Shown here piece after piece: positions 13,403 to 41,400 of a stretch of 64,000 bases of DNA. A model generated the notes under the pieces. That model did no database searches, had not been told where the DNA came from, and saw only the letters and a program-made list of their open reading frames with translations. A program made the translations under genes and the position numbers. The first letter of the stretch is position 1. Every line of letters starts with the position of its first letter. Source of the DNA: Uloborus plumipes (lineage: Eukaryota > Arthropoda > Arachnida > Araneae > Uloboridae); contig JAXGGA010002359.1 in NCBI GenBank assembly GCA_038373865.1, positions 60,392-124,391 of the forward strand, in the 5' to 3' direction.

Positions 13403-15478
13403 AATGTAAACATAATGTGTAATGTTCATAATTTTTCATCGCATTTATTTTTTTCCCCCCAATCTTTGAATACTTTTCATAGAATGTAAATTTTTACTTT
13501 TTTAATTATTAAGTGCTGAATTCACTTCTACTTAAAGAAAACTAAATTTGCGACATCCGCTTTCTATTTAAAACATTGCAGTCTTGAGAATTTTTGCAAC
13601 TTTCACCCCTGCTTAAGTCTCGCAAAAAAAGCTGGTGACTGCCTCAGAAAAAAACAAAAGCGATGTTCCCTAAAAAGCTAAAAATAATGAAAACACCAAC
13701 TTCAAATTTGCTGTGCCAAGTTATTTTCTGCTGAAAACCATTAAGTAATTTGATGTATCATGCACTTTCTCTTTGTTGCACACTTGCGCAAATCAATTTC
13801 ATTCGAATTTCAAAATCTTACAATCAAAATCTGAAGTGCAATTGTTCACTCAGCAGTAGATCATTTTTTAAATGGGCTGTTTGGTAGACTTTTGAACCAT
13901 CTAATTGTTGCGAAAACGTAAAAGTCTAGGAAATTAGTTACCATAACTCTATTAGTTTATAAATGTGTTTTCATCTAAGATTTTTTCTTGATTTTTAATG
14001 TTAAGGGGAATGCACTAGAAATTTGTGATAAGTTCAAAATTTATCCTTTAAAAATTATATAACCCCATTATTTAATCAGAAATAAAGTTTCACTACCTTC
14101 GTGCAGTCGACTACAAAGTAGTTCTTTGTAATTAAATGTCGTTAGATCGCATGTAAAATAGTATTTTCTTTCAAGTATCTGGTTCTTGGTCATTTTATTT
14201 GATTTTAGAGACTCAAAATATTTTTTTTATAAAACTTTAACTTCTAAAGCTTAGTTTATTTTGCGTTAAATGCATCAAAAGATTACTCATATTTTTACTC
14301 CTTCTCCCTCTTTGTGTAAGTTTTAATTCTTTCTCTGTTTTTGTGATAGAAACTCAAAATTATAGAGTGCTAAGGATTTGTAGTGTTGTTCCCTTTCTCG
14401 TTAAGGAAAAAGAAGAGATGTTTGTTTATTTTTATGCAATTCCTTAAAAATCTTGTTTGCTAAATTATAAAAGATCAAATGACTGAGCAGCTTAAGTTTA
14501 GCTACCATGGCATGGAAATAGGCCTTGACAAGTTAGGAATCAGAATTTGTGATTTTAAGGGTATCGCTGAAAAAAAGGCTTTACAGAATTAAGACTCCCC
14601 TGTCACACTTCTGCTAACCCTCCCCCTTGTTCCAACTCATTTTCATGAAACTACTGCTCCCTTAAGGCAAAACATGAAATGAGGAGGATCTCATGGCACA
14701 CAGTAATTGAAAAGAATTCTATTTGAAATAATATTTTAATTAACTTAGGTTGTATAAATGCAGGATGATTTATTTGAAATAACATCTTACCATTACTTTT
14801 ATTTATTAAATCTTATCTGGGGGGGGGCGGCGGCTAGAATATCAGTTTATCAGCAAGGGCTAGAGCTTGTTCCCCCTTGGGTTTATTACCATGGGGGGCT
14901 CATCAAGAAGTGTGGTATATAAACAAATATATGTTTATAGGTGCCAATACTATTTTTCACTTGAAGAATTGCAAAATTGCTCACAGAATTGCAAATAAAT
15001 CTAAACCAAATGAAGAATTTATTTGCTTTTGCTTGATCGTAATAATTTAATTTCTTAATTATTTTAAGTTGATAATTCTACTTGATGCATATAAGGTATT
15101 TTCTATTTTAACTCAGTATAGAGAAAGTTAAACCGAATATTCGGCATTTGATTAGATTTTTAAGAGTATTAGGTACTCCGCAAAATTTGGTAATTAATGC
15201 ATTGATTTTGGCAATTTTTGTCTAAGTTCAGCTTCCTGTCTCCAGCTTCTGACTGATTTGGAGTTACTGGAACAATTAGGCTTCAATGACAAATGATTGT
15301 GGACTTACTCCACCTCATTCTATCTCTTAGCCTGGGGTTTGTCCTGTTTGGACTGAATGCTCTTTGGACAATAATAAATGGTTACCCTCACTGTCTCGTC
15401 AATGTAAGAAAATGGAATTTCCCATTTAGAAAAACCCTCCAAATTATGTCAATATATTGGCAGGTATTTACTATACAT

Positions 15479-15702
15479 CAGTGGTCCTCGAGCTTCTTTT
15501 ACCCTAGGGCATAATCTTGTGTTCAAATATTCTTGTAGGCCTGAACTCTTATATTGTTAACAGTTCCAGTAATCAGTTTCTAGGCATTTTTCTTCTAACT
15601 TTTTAGATTATGACTGTGGTGTTAGTTTAACATTAAACAAGGTAGCAGCCACATGGGCCAAATTGGCGCGTGACATTTGGTCCACAGGCTTTAGGTTGTT
15701 CA
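15479..15702. mobile_element. Possible decayed hAT MITE
   Basis: The left end CAGTGGTCCTCGAGC resembles hAT termini. The right end GGTTGTTCAGTACT is a poor inverted match, and no convincing TSD is seen. Confidence 0.25.
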
Positions 15703-15725
15703 GTACTATTATATGTGTGTATATA

Positions 15726-16842
15726 CACTGTTGTGAAAATTAATTGAAACAAACTCAAAAAATTGAAAAACAAGAAGTGTTCCTCTTTTATTTAAATTTA
15801 TATACAACCAAAAGTTTAAGTACATAATATGATCTCCACGACTCTTAATTAACATTTGGGCACAATTTGACATGTAATCCACCATTTTTTTTACAATCCT
15901 TTGTAATGTATGTGTCTTTGTACCAGACATAAATTTGGGCAGTGATTGGCTTCTCCATAGTTGAACAGTGCTTATGCAGTATGCTATTCTTGTACATAAC
16001 CCAAAGATTATCAAATGGGTTTATTTCAAGAGAGTTCTCATGATATTCCAATGTCTCATTTTGTTTCTCAAACATGAATTTCTTGGTCATTTTGGACATA
16101 TGGCAAGAAGCTACATCCAGCTGCAAAATCCTGTTTCATCGTTTTCTCTAATGTGAAGTCTTTCAGCAAAACTCATTGTACCCTAAACCAGCTACAGAAT
16201 ACCTACCCCATTGTAACCGAAAAACATTTTAAAGCCTACAAGTAGAGCTTTTTGTTCATTGGTGAAGTCGGCAGCTATTTCTTCAAAGGCTGGTAGGCTG
16301 ATCAACCAACTGCAATAAGGCACCTCCGAACCTTAAATGCGTTAATATTTGTTCATGCTATTTTAAACATCTATTAAGGGCTGCACTAGTCTTTCGCGGG
16401 TCATTTTTGCTTTGCATATGTAGAAAGAGGTGTTGTTTTCAGTTTTCGTCCACATTACCTTCTTCATTTTCGAGGAATGGATTCTGTTTCTCCAAATTGT
16501 TCAGAGTTGGTTGCAATACTACAGCCAACTATCTTCGAAATCCCTCTATAAGTCTTTGGCGCTTGTACAAAAAGAGTAACAATCTTGGTACGCTTTTGCG
16601 GTGTCACATACAGCACTGATGAGTGAAATCTCAATTGACATGATTATAGGCTCAGCTTTCATCCACAGAAATTCATGCACAAGCGCTCTCAGAAGCCCTT
16701 TGATTGGTGGAAATTGATGATAGGGAAAGGATTTATTCGTCACATCGGTATTTTTTCAAATTTTAGTATGATTACCGAAGAATACTAGGAATGATTTTAA
16801 AATTAATGAAAAAAATACTTTGTTTTAATTTGCACAATGGTG
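15726..16842 (-). pseudogene. Decayed Tc1-like transposon with transposase relic
   Basis: The ends CACTGTTGTGAAAATTAA and the inverse of its partner (ending TGCACAATGGTG) are flanked by TA. The minus strand between about 16126 and 15800 encodes Tc1-family DDE signatures: DVASCHMSKMTKKFMF, then NPFDNLWVMYKNSIL, STMEKPI, VWYKDTYITKDC and, in another frame, QMLIKSRGDHIMYLN. The transposase is interrupted by frameshifts and stops. The total of 1117 bp fits a decayed Tc1-like element. It lies in the UAP56 intron 125 bp before an exon. Confidence 0.8.
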
Positions 16843-16966
16843 TATATATTTATGTGTATGTTTGTAGTATTTATTTTTCTTCCCAATGATTTTAAAATGC
16901 TTGTCAGAAACTGGACCAAAAAGTGCATATGAAAGTATTATATTTTTGAGTTCTTAACCTTTATAG

Positions 16967-32316
<15,350 letters not shown>

Positions 32317-32382
32317 TTTGGATAAGGGATACTTTCTCTTCAATTATAAACTTTCGTTATTCAAGCAGTGTATATAATCATC

Positions 32383-32388
32383 AATAAA
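32383..32388 (+). terminator. UAP56 proximal polyadenylation signal AATAAA
   Basis: AATAAA lies 67 bases after the UAP56 stop codon, inside a short block that recurs about 315 bp downstream. It is the likely proximal 3' end. Confidence 0.7.
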
Positions 32389-32697
32389 AATGTGAACTGC
32401 GTGAATTATGTTGTATGATTTTATAATACTGGACTTCTTATTCACTTAATAAAATATTGTTCATTCAGGAATTGTTTATAAAAAGACCAAAGCATTGTTG
32501 CTTTAATGCATCTTTTGATTTTTAACTCTCGATCGTAAAATGTAGTGAAATTGATAAACTTACTATAATGAAGAGATGCTGCTTCATATGTTATATGTAC
32601 AATGTCTTGTTGTGGTTCTTTTCCATTTTAACCCTAATTGTACATTGAGTTGTGTTGTATTATAAACTCTCATAATTCAAGCAGTGTATATAACATC

Positions 32698-32703
32698 AAT
32701 AAA
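32698..32703 (+). terminator. UAP56 distal polyadenylation signal AATAAA (duplicated block)
   Basis: The second AATAAA sits in the same context as the first, including the shared string ATTCAAGCAGTGTATATAA. The two blocks look like a tandem duplication of the poly(A) region that offers alternative 3' ends. Confidence 0.6.
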
Positions 32704-33211
32704 TATGACCTACGTATTTTGTGTTGTATTTTTAGTTCTACTTCAAGGTACTGATTATCATATAAGAAAGCAAAAGTGAAAAATGCTTTTACCTTTTCTA
32801 AAGATGGGGGGGGGGGGGGGTCTTCATTTTTACTCATTTAAGTTTTGAAATTTAAGCTGTATTGAAGAAAAAACTACACTAAGTTTTTTTTTTTTAACAG
32901 TAAAAGATCAACTCTCCACAATACTGGGGAAACCGAATTCCGGATGCATGAGTTTTTCAAACAGTTGAGCGTCAGTAAATTCCAGCTCATTTTTTCTACC
33001 TTAGCCAATGTATAAATGCTTTAAAATTGTTTTATTTTTGGTTTCAACAGTTTAAGGTTTAAAAAAAAAGACTTAATTTCTTTATCTGGATTAATCTTAA
33101 CTCTGCTACTCAATCGGTGTACCGCAGTATTTTTGGAATTTCAGGAAAAGGAAGTTACATAGATATATTTTACCAGCTAAAAAGTTTTTTCGAAGTGCAA
33201 GAGATCAGATA

Positions 33212-34046
33212 CAGTGGAACCTTGATAACTCTAATTTTTCGATAACTCGAAGAATTTTTTTTCTCTTCATGCATCCTATATTGTCAATGCTAAAATTACC
33301 TTTTTAAGTCAATTTCCAGTTTTAAACCCGTGGTAACTCAAAATATTTTAACTTTGATTCCATTTTCTCTTTCCTTCTCCCGAAATGTGTGTAACCGTGC
33401 ATGTTTTGTTTAAATTCTATTTTATGGGCAACCAATTCAGATGTCACTTCCTTACCAATTAGAATTGCTTTAAGAAAGCTGGGTTCATGAAGAATGAAGA
33501 GCATGCCATTGTATGTGACTAAATGATGAAAATGAAATGATTATGTTGAAGAGGGGACTGCTTTCTTAACTGGTAAATCTGAATGAAATGGAATTTCAAG
33601 ACTTTCTAAAAGCAGTGTGTGGTCAGGGAGAGGGAGAACACGAAATTCTGTCTCAAATTATCGCTTCGATCCAATTTCTGAAGAGGATGAAGAAGAGATC
33701 TGCAAAACTTACTAAAAAGCAAAGAAGCCTTTTTTGCTACTATTGTGTTATGAAGATTTAATGAATCTCGTTCATGTATAACAAAAGATACTTTTAGAAT
33801 ACTTTCTCATTTAGAAATTGTAGTTGAATGTGAAAAACACTTGAATTTAAAGCAAACCAGCATTGTGGTTGTTTTTTTCTTCTTTTCTTTGAATGAAGAA
33901 ATGAAAACCTAAGTGTTGAGTTTAAATTTTCAAAGATACATGCACTATACTCGCAGTAACCAATCCCTTCGCCCTCTAATCAAGGAATTTCGACAACTCT
34001 TTTATTTTACTGCTCCCTTTGGATTCGAAATATCAAGGTTTGACTG
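33212..34046. mobile_element. pogo/Tigger-like element with TA target duplication
   Basis: The ends CAGTGGAACCTTGATAACTC and the inverse of its partner (ending ATCAAGGTTTGACTG) match apart from a few bases and are flanked by TA. It is 835 bp; no transposase was recognised. Confidence 0.7.
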
Positions 34047-34759
34047 TATAATGTTGCTAGTTTGACTAATTGCCGAAACAAAAAATGTTGGCAATAGTAT
34101 CCGCTGAATTTGGTCACTATATTGGAGAAGACCAGTGGTTCCCAAATAGGTCTTCCACAGTTTGCAAGGTGTCCATGAACCAGGATCATTTAGTAACAAA
34201 AAATCGAACAACTTACATCAATCTCTACAATTTGTAATAGATGTTATGAACAAAATTCTCGATAAAACCTAAAATTATAAATATAAATTATTTCTTTTAC
34301 ACTTTGAATTATACCCTGACTTTTAAAATGATCAAGCTTGACGAAGGTTTTATAATTTTTTAAAAAACTTTTTGACACTGATACTTCCCAATCCATATGA
34401 TGACATAGAAGAATCAAAATTTCACAAAAAGAGCTGATCGGAATAAGCATTTGTAAAGAACTTGAGGTAGAGTTCATGCAAGGGTATCACTATTTCAGGC
34501 TTCAGAAATGGTTCAGAATGGTTTTGCTCTTCTACTTCTTTCGTTTAATTTATTGATTGAAATTTTGTTTTTTCTGATATCCTGTTTCTCTCTGCATCTT
34601 TTCATTTTTATGCATCTAAAAATTGAGTTTCTGTTAATTGCAACCATTAGTTGTTGTATATACTAAATTAGTACAAGTTGTTTGTATTGAAGAAATTAAA
34701 CATCCATAAGTTCACATTTTTGCATCGAAATAGGAATGCTGAAACGTGTCTGCGTATTC

Positions 34760-34978
34760 CAAGGGTGGATCCACAAATTTTTTAAGGGAGGGACGATTTA
34801 TTTTTATTTTTTACTATGTAAACTGGTTTGAAAATATCGGTTACATAGGTTTTGGACTTTAATTTCGAAACATTTCCGTTGGAGGGCCGAAATTTCCATC
34901 CTTCAACATTGTTGAAACTCGTCTAAAATTTAGTTTTTCGAACTTCAATTTTTAAAATTTATCTTGTATCTGCCACTG
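34760..34978. mobile_element. hAT MITE with perfect 8-bp TSD (GCGTATTC)
   Basis: CAAGGGTGGATCCAC and the right end TGTATCTGCCACTG are imperfect inverted ends. The flanks GCGTATTC are identical at 34752-34759 and 34979-34986. Confidence 0.82.
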
Positions 34979-35240
34979 GCGTATTCCAGCACATTTGCTT
35001 TTCTATTGTTGCCTTCATGCTAGATACAGGTTGCAGATATTTTTAAAAAAATCCGTTTTAAGTAGCTGTGAATACTAAAGTTATCATATGAGTGCCATTT
35101 ATTGCACATCAGTATCAGGTGTACCTAAATTAGAATACAGCATTCTTCTTGGGCATTGATAAACTTGGCTACAGCAAACCAATGACCGAGAAGTACTATT
35201 AATTTTAGAAAAACTTAACAAAAGTATCTATTTACCAGAT

Positions 35241-35246
35241 TTTATT
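35241..35246 (-). terminator. LACTB2 candidate polyadenylation signal
   Basis: TTTATT on the plus strand reads AATAAA on the minus strand, 162 bases past the LACTB2 stop codon. It is the nearest canonical signal I saw. Confidence 0.45.
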
Positions 35247-35407
35247 TACCTTTTTCAATTGATTTTTTTTTTTACAAAGGTTAACAAATATTAAATATTT
35301 CTGTTATACATTACAAACACATTTTTAAAAAAGCTGAATCATAATATTTAATAACTTGCTAACAATATAAAAATATATAATGCACCTAACATTGCATTTT
35401 CATTGGG

Positions 35408-35460
35408 CTATTTGAGTAAATAATATTTCGTATCTTCAACTTTATATCCTTTGATTTCTC
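35408..35460 (-). CDS. LACTB2: LACTB2 exon 7, terminal
   Basis: After a C/T-rich acceptor ending AAAG, the exon encodes [17 protein letters not shown] and stops with TAG. It completes the 870-bp coding sequence in frame. Confidence 0.88.
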
Positions 35461-38400
35461 CTTTAAAAGAAAAAAAAAAGAATCAATATAAATTTATTCT
35501 AATTCAAGTAATCTCTTCCATTATTGAATGTAATTTTCAGATATATATGATGGTTGCAAAATGAAAGAGAAAAATTTCTGGCTGAACTTGTATTTATAAT
35601 GTTATTTTCCAACTAACAATAATTATTAAAAATTAAAAATAATAATTACAAATACTCACCATGCAGAATCAACAAAATTAACTCTTTTTTTCATTGTTTT
35701 AGAAATTTTTTTACTTCATTTTAACTGTGATCATCTAACTCAGGGGTGGCCAACCTTTATGGGAAGAATGCCACTATCTAGGTGAAAAAAGTTTGGCGTG
35801 CCACTTTCAATTTTTTCAACGAGCTGAAAGTTTTTTAAAAGTTAAAAAAGATTATTTGCTGACGGACTCAGTGATTTTCTAGTACCTTTTAGCTAGTACA
35901 ATTAACTAGTACATTTTTTCACGTCAGTCTGAGGGGTGAAAGTAATAAATGAAAAAAATCCGAGTATAAGAGATAGCGTTAAAAAAACTTTTATACGTTC
36001 AGTCCTAAAAATTAAACGGTCAGTACTTAATATGGCTTATGGATGGGTGCCTCTTTTACACCGTCATTAATTTTAGAATTATTCCTTGAAAAAGCTAACA
36101 CATCAGGTTTTAAGTGTTATCAGTTAGCACTCAATACTATTATAATTCTATTTATATTCATTGAAAAATATATTTGTTCACAAACATTTTTGGAACAAAA
36201 TTTACGACAGCACTAGACAGCTAAAGCGTGTAAATAAAAAAAAAAAAGTTGTTGATACAAATTTGCAAAACTCAATGTAATTTGGATGATGGAGAAATGA
36301 AAATTCAGTATCCATCAATTAGTTGATCTCCTCCTTAGTAACTTTTGAGGAATTATTTTCTTTCGTTTCTTTTTGAAATATTTTTTCCATTTCGTTAAGA
36401 CTCAAGAAAGTAATTGGTGCATTTATATTTGATTAAAAATAAAGTACAATGCATATATAAAGACTATTAAAATTCAAAATACATTTAAAGTTTGCATGTT
36501 ACTTGCCTGTAGGGTTGAGAAAATAAATAATAAAAGTTTAAATTTTGACAGTATTTAACTTATTTCATTTAAAACTTAAATTTAAAAAAACAAAAAAGTG
36601 GGTTAAAATCTGGTTTAACAAGAAGTTCTGTCAAGAAGTAAATGTCTCGAATCTCAATAATAAATAAAGAATAAAATGCTCTGGTGAATGAAAAATTTTT
36701 GTAACAAAAAAAAAAAAAATTGTCAGCTAAAAAAAAGAATTAGAATAATAATAATAAACAAAAAATCGTCTGCAGGGTCGGTCATTTTTTACTGAGCCTG
36801 CATTTCTGTCATGTTTGCAGAGTCAGAGTCAGAATCCTCACCGAAGATTATTTAGAAAAGTACTTTACATACATTATTTATCAAAACCATTTTCTTACGA
36901 AGTTAGTTTGAAGGAAATCTGACTTTAAGTTCAGGATCAACATTGAACTTAAATTTCCCCGTAGACACTAATGTTAAGTTTTTTTTGAATGGTTCAACAT
37001 TGAACGAAAAATGGTTCAAATCAAAAAGCGAAATATGGGAGTGAGCCTCGCCGAAATCTTTCGAACAAAAAAAAGTTTATTTAATTCGGACGGTTCACTT
37101 AAAAGTTATTAGGTGAGGAAAGGCTGCTTGAACGGTTCAATGTTGAATGAAAAAATTTTCAAATTGAAAATTTAAATACAGGAATGAAGTATCCTTGATA
37201 AGATCTTTCCAACAAAAAAAGTTAGTTCAAATCAGACTGTTCACTAAAAAGTTAGTATCGTGGGACAGGTTGTTTGAACGGTTCAATGTTGAACGAAACA
37301 TTGTTCAAATCGAAAATGTAGATACGGGAATGAAGTATCCTTGAAAAGATCTTTCGAACAAAAAAAAGTTTGTTCAAATCGGACTGTTCATTTAAAAGTT
37401 AGCATCGCGGGACAGGTTGTTTGAACGGTTCAAAGTTGAACCAAAAATTGTTCAAATCGAAAAGTCAAATATGGTAATGAGCTGTACTCGCCGAGATCTT
37501 TCCAATAAAAAAAAGTTTGTTCAAATCGAAATGGTCATTCAAAAGTTATTAGGGGGGAGGGGACAAATCGACGCACAAATTCCCCATCTCAATACGCTAC
37601 TTTCCAAGTTTTAATTTTTCGACATTTATTTTACTTTTTTATTTCTTTTTGGACTTGGCGATATTTTTTACATGCATCAAGTCACTTTCAATGGTTTTTT
37701 TTCGTCTTTCTTCTATTTTTAACGGGAAAGTAGACTAAAAAAACCAATTGGGCTCCATTGGCCAAAACTGCTTTATACTCTGAGAAAAAAACTCTGTGCT
37801 AAAAACTTGTGAAGTCAACAGGTACCTATTCATTTTTACAGTAAAACGTCAATCACCCGAATGCACTCCTATGAAGTTTTAATATGCTCTTCGTCAATTG
37901 TTAAGGAACAGATACATTCCATATGAAAATAGTCTGAGAGTGATCAAGCTCAAGTTTTACTACAAGAGCAAATGAAAGATGTGGCAGGGGCAGATAAGAA
38001 AATTTTTCAAAGTTGTCTCTGCTAAAAAGCAGTGATATTATAAAATCAGCTCGAGGGAGTTTTTCTAATAGAAATTTTTTCTTCTTTCTTTGAGAAATCT
38101 AATTTTCTGAAGTTTATTTTTCTTCGTTTTAAGCCCAGGAGCATACCTGATGGTACCATATATTCTACGAGCATATCGTATGCTCTAAAAAAAAGGCTTA
38201 TGCAAATTTAGTGCATTGTGTGTAACTGAGACGCAGTCTTGTAGCATTTGTTTCTAGTTTATCCTTTTTCTAATAATTTTCTCTGGTATGCACTGTGCAA
38301 AACCTATTGATCAAAAAAAAAAAAGTAAGCTTCCTCTGTTTAGTGACCCAATAATGTCTCGAGGAATGCTCTATTTCTGTTTGGTCGAACTTTAATTAGG

Positions 38401-41400
38401 ATGCTGTAATAACGACATAGTTATTCAGGTCAATTTGCACTCTTACATACTTATCATAAAGACAACATATAGCATGTACCATTTTGGAGTTTTTATTTCT
38501 TATCAATTTTAAATGATAGGAAATGAGTAATCTCGAAAGTTTATACTTAGATGAAGTGTTCTGTTTAAGGTCATCTATATAAGTAATGTGTCCAATAATG
38601 AGCATTTATTGTAACAAAGGGGGAAAATTACTAAAACTTTACATTTTGCAACTTTTTGATAGAAGCGCCTTGTGACTGTATAGAAAAATATTCCAACCTA
38701 AGTTTCAAACACATACATTCTAAAACAGTATTTCACATTCATGACCTTATTTTAAATGAACTTACCTACAGTATTTCCTTTGACAAGTTTATTTAAATGG
38801 TGGGATACATTTCTTTCAGCAGCTTTCAATAAATGTTCAGGTGTTTCCTGAAAGACATGACATGTCATTGCTATGCATTATAATTATGTGGGAGAAAAAT
38901 TAATCTTAAAAATGAGTAATTTCCCAAAAAATTAATCATATTGAAGAATATTAACTCTAATAGGTTACCCACCAACTAAAAGCTATTCTTATAATGCATA
39001 AAGCTAAAATATGCAAACATGGTTAACATTTAAAACTGCAACAAGGACTCTAATTCAAAGCAAAATCTCAACAGCTAAAATATTTTGAATTATCTAACGG
39101 TGTAAACTTATGGATTCTAGAAACGTGTCTATGACAGGGGTGATTGTGAGTTCATAAAAAAATACCTGAAAGTTTTAAAGAGAAAATGTGTGGGGGGGGG
39201 GGGAGTTTCAAAACCAAGACTTCTGTTACCTAAGCACAACTAATTTTATAATAATACATACTTAATAAAAAAATTCCTTTCATAAACTAACATATTTCAT
39301 ATATTCGAATAGTTTCAAATAGTTTTTAGTCAAAATATTGTGCATGCATTTAATTGAATCGTAAATGGGTAATAAAGTTACGTTTGAGCTAGTGTTAACA
39401 AATTTTCTCCAAAAAAATATTTTAAGGAGAATGCAAAAATCTAACAGAATTACTATTTGTTGGTGCAAAAATATTTAGGAAGTAATGAAAAGTTGTTACT
39501 GAAAATATGGAAAAGAATTGATCTAGATGCAGTACCCATATATCTCCTAATCAGTTCAATATGACTTGAGTCAAAGATTTCATATTTGTTAATAATGAGG
39601 AAAAAACTATTTTAAGATATTATGTATGTGTTGAAAAACTCAAATAGTTGAAACAAAAATTAAATTCAGCCACAGATTCAGCATTTGAGTTTTTGGCATT
39701 TGACACTCTAAAAGAGCACGGAATTTTGTTTTAAGCTTTTATTTTAATGATTTGATCAAAATAAAAAGAAGTGTTATATGTTTGTCTTTCAACAAGGAAT
39801 AGCAAGCATCGAAAATGCGAAATATATCATTCTCACAGCGGACGCACAAAGAGATCGCAATTTTCAAAATTAAGGGCATTAAAAGTATGAAAATGGCATA
39901 TAAAAGAATTCAAATAAACTTACTTCAGATTTATAATCAAAAGCTCTACGATAACCATATTCTTTTTACTATCCACATAATTGAAGCAAAATAAAATTAA
40001 ATCAGATCTTCAAATTTCAACTTTGACATTTTGATTTTCATAAAAGACACAAAATTTCGCAGAATTTATTTTAAATTAAAAATTTTTTAATATAAATAAA
40101 AATATATTTCATTTAATTGTCTCCTAACTAAGAGTAATAAGCATCAAAAATGAGAGATTCGATTCTCATATCGGATGCGAAAGGGTTGCATTTTTTTTTA
40201 ATTGAAGGCCTCAAAATCAAAAAAAGATGAAAATAAAATAATTTATTTTTTAAAGTAAAAAAACAATTAGAATGGCATCTTAACATTCCTATTCAATGAA
40301 TATTATTAATAATTATCGGTATAATCATCGAAAAGTCGGAAAAGCAAAAAAAAAAAAAAAAATCAGAGGTGGGAAGATAAAAGTTTTATTAAAAATATTT
40401 TATTTCCGGTATTTTCGATCATAAAAATACCAGAACCGATCATGAAAATACCGGAAATCCGGTAAAATACCGGAACACAATCACCCCTGCTATGAGTAGA
40501 ATTACCATAATATATAGATGGGCAAATCTGGACACCTTTATTGTACAGAAGGGAGAGAAAGAGGTACTGGCATAATGTTTCGCCATTCAATTTTAGATTG
40601 CACTTATTTAATTCCTTTTAAAATTTTATGGACCTTAAATTAGATTCTTGAACAGATTATTTGCATTTTTTCTCAAAATAATTTAAAAAATGAAAGAAAA
40701 AAACTATAAGTAACTTATGGTTCGTTGGAAGGGGTATCTTAAGGCTACAATGTTATGAGAAGTCAGTTGAAGGGAAATACGCGAGGACACTAAAAATATA
40801 TAAGTAGAAATGTTATAAATAATTATTTTAAAAGAGGTATGGAAAAGTAAAACTAATACAAAGCATTTTTTTTACCTTTATTATAAAATTTTAATCGTAA
40901 AATATGAAATTTCAGAGCAGGTATATTTTTCCACTTGATTTTTAAACTGATTCATATAAAAGTGAAACCTTTCAAAAATTTCATTAAACAATTTACTTGC
41001 TGTTATAATATTATAGAGTTAGTATTACAATCAAATAGCAACAAACATGGCAAAATCGACTTTTTTGATCATTTTCATACGGGAAAAAAAATAATAATTT
41101 TTCTTCAAAATAATTTAAAAGTGTTAATAAAATAACTTATAAATAAAATTTAATCAAGCGTTCAAGTTTTTCAAAAAACCAGAAAAATCTTCATCTGCTC
41201 AGTGCTCCTTGAAAAAGTTGAATTGTAATTACCTAGTTGTAATAGTAACCCAACAGTATGCCTATTAAGGTTTTTTTGTCTAACAAACAGAATTAAACCA
41301 ATTGTGCTTAAATTTTTCTGAGTTTACTGCAGTTCAGAATCGTTGTAGGAAAAATTCTATCAGTTATGAATTTTCTTTTCATGGCTAGCATACATGAAAT

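Larger units (their letters stand above)
4730..15470. other. Intronic stretch without recognised genes or bounded transposons
   Basis: The sequence is AT-rich and T-biased on the plus strand. It holds homopolymer tracts, a possible microexon-like patch near 11268-11306 and a GC-richer tRNA-like patch near 13.3 kb. Confidence 0.5.
1..16966 (+). other. Upstream intron of UAP56 (partial), with repeats
   Basis: No host exon was recognised. The plus strand is T-rich in the manner of long introns. Repeats are listed separately at 481-4727 and 15479-16842. Between about 4730 and 15470 I see only AT-rich unique-looking sequence, homopolymer tracts and a GC-richer tRNA-like patch near 13.3 kb. Confidence 0.5.
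32717..35240. other. Intergenic region between convergent UAP56 and LACTB2
   Basis: No gene was recognised. It contains a G-run near 32808, a Tigger-like element (33212-34046), a hAT-like start near 34126 (CAGTGGTTCCCAAA) and a hAT MITE (34760-34978). Confidence 0.6.
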
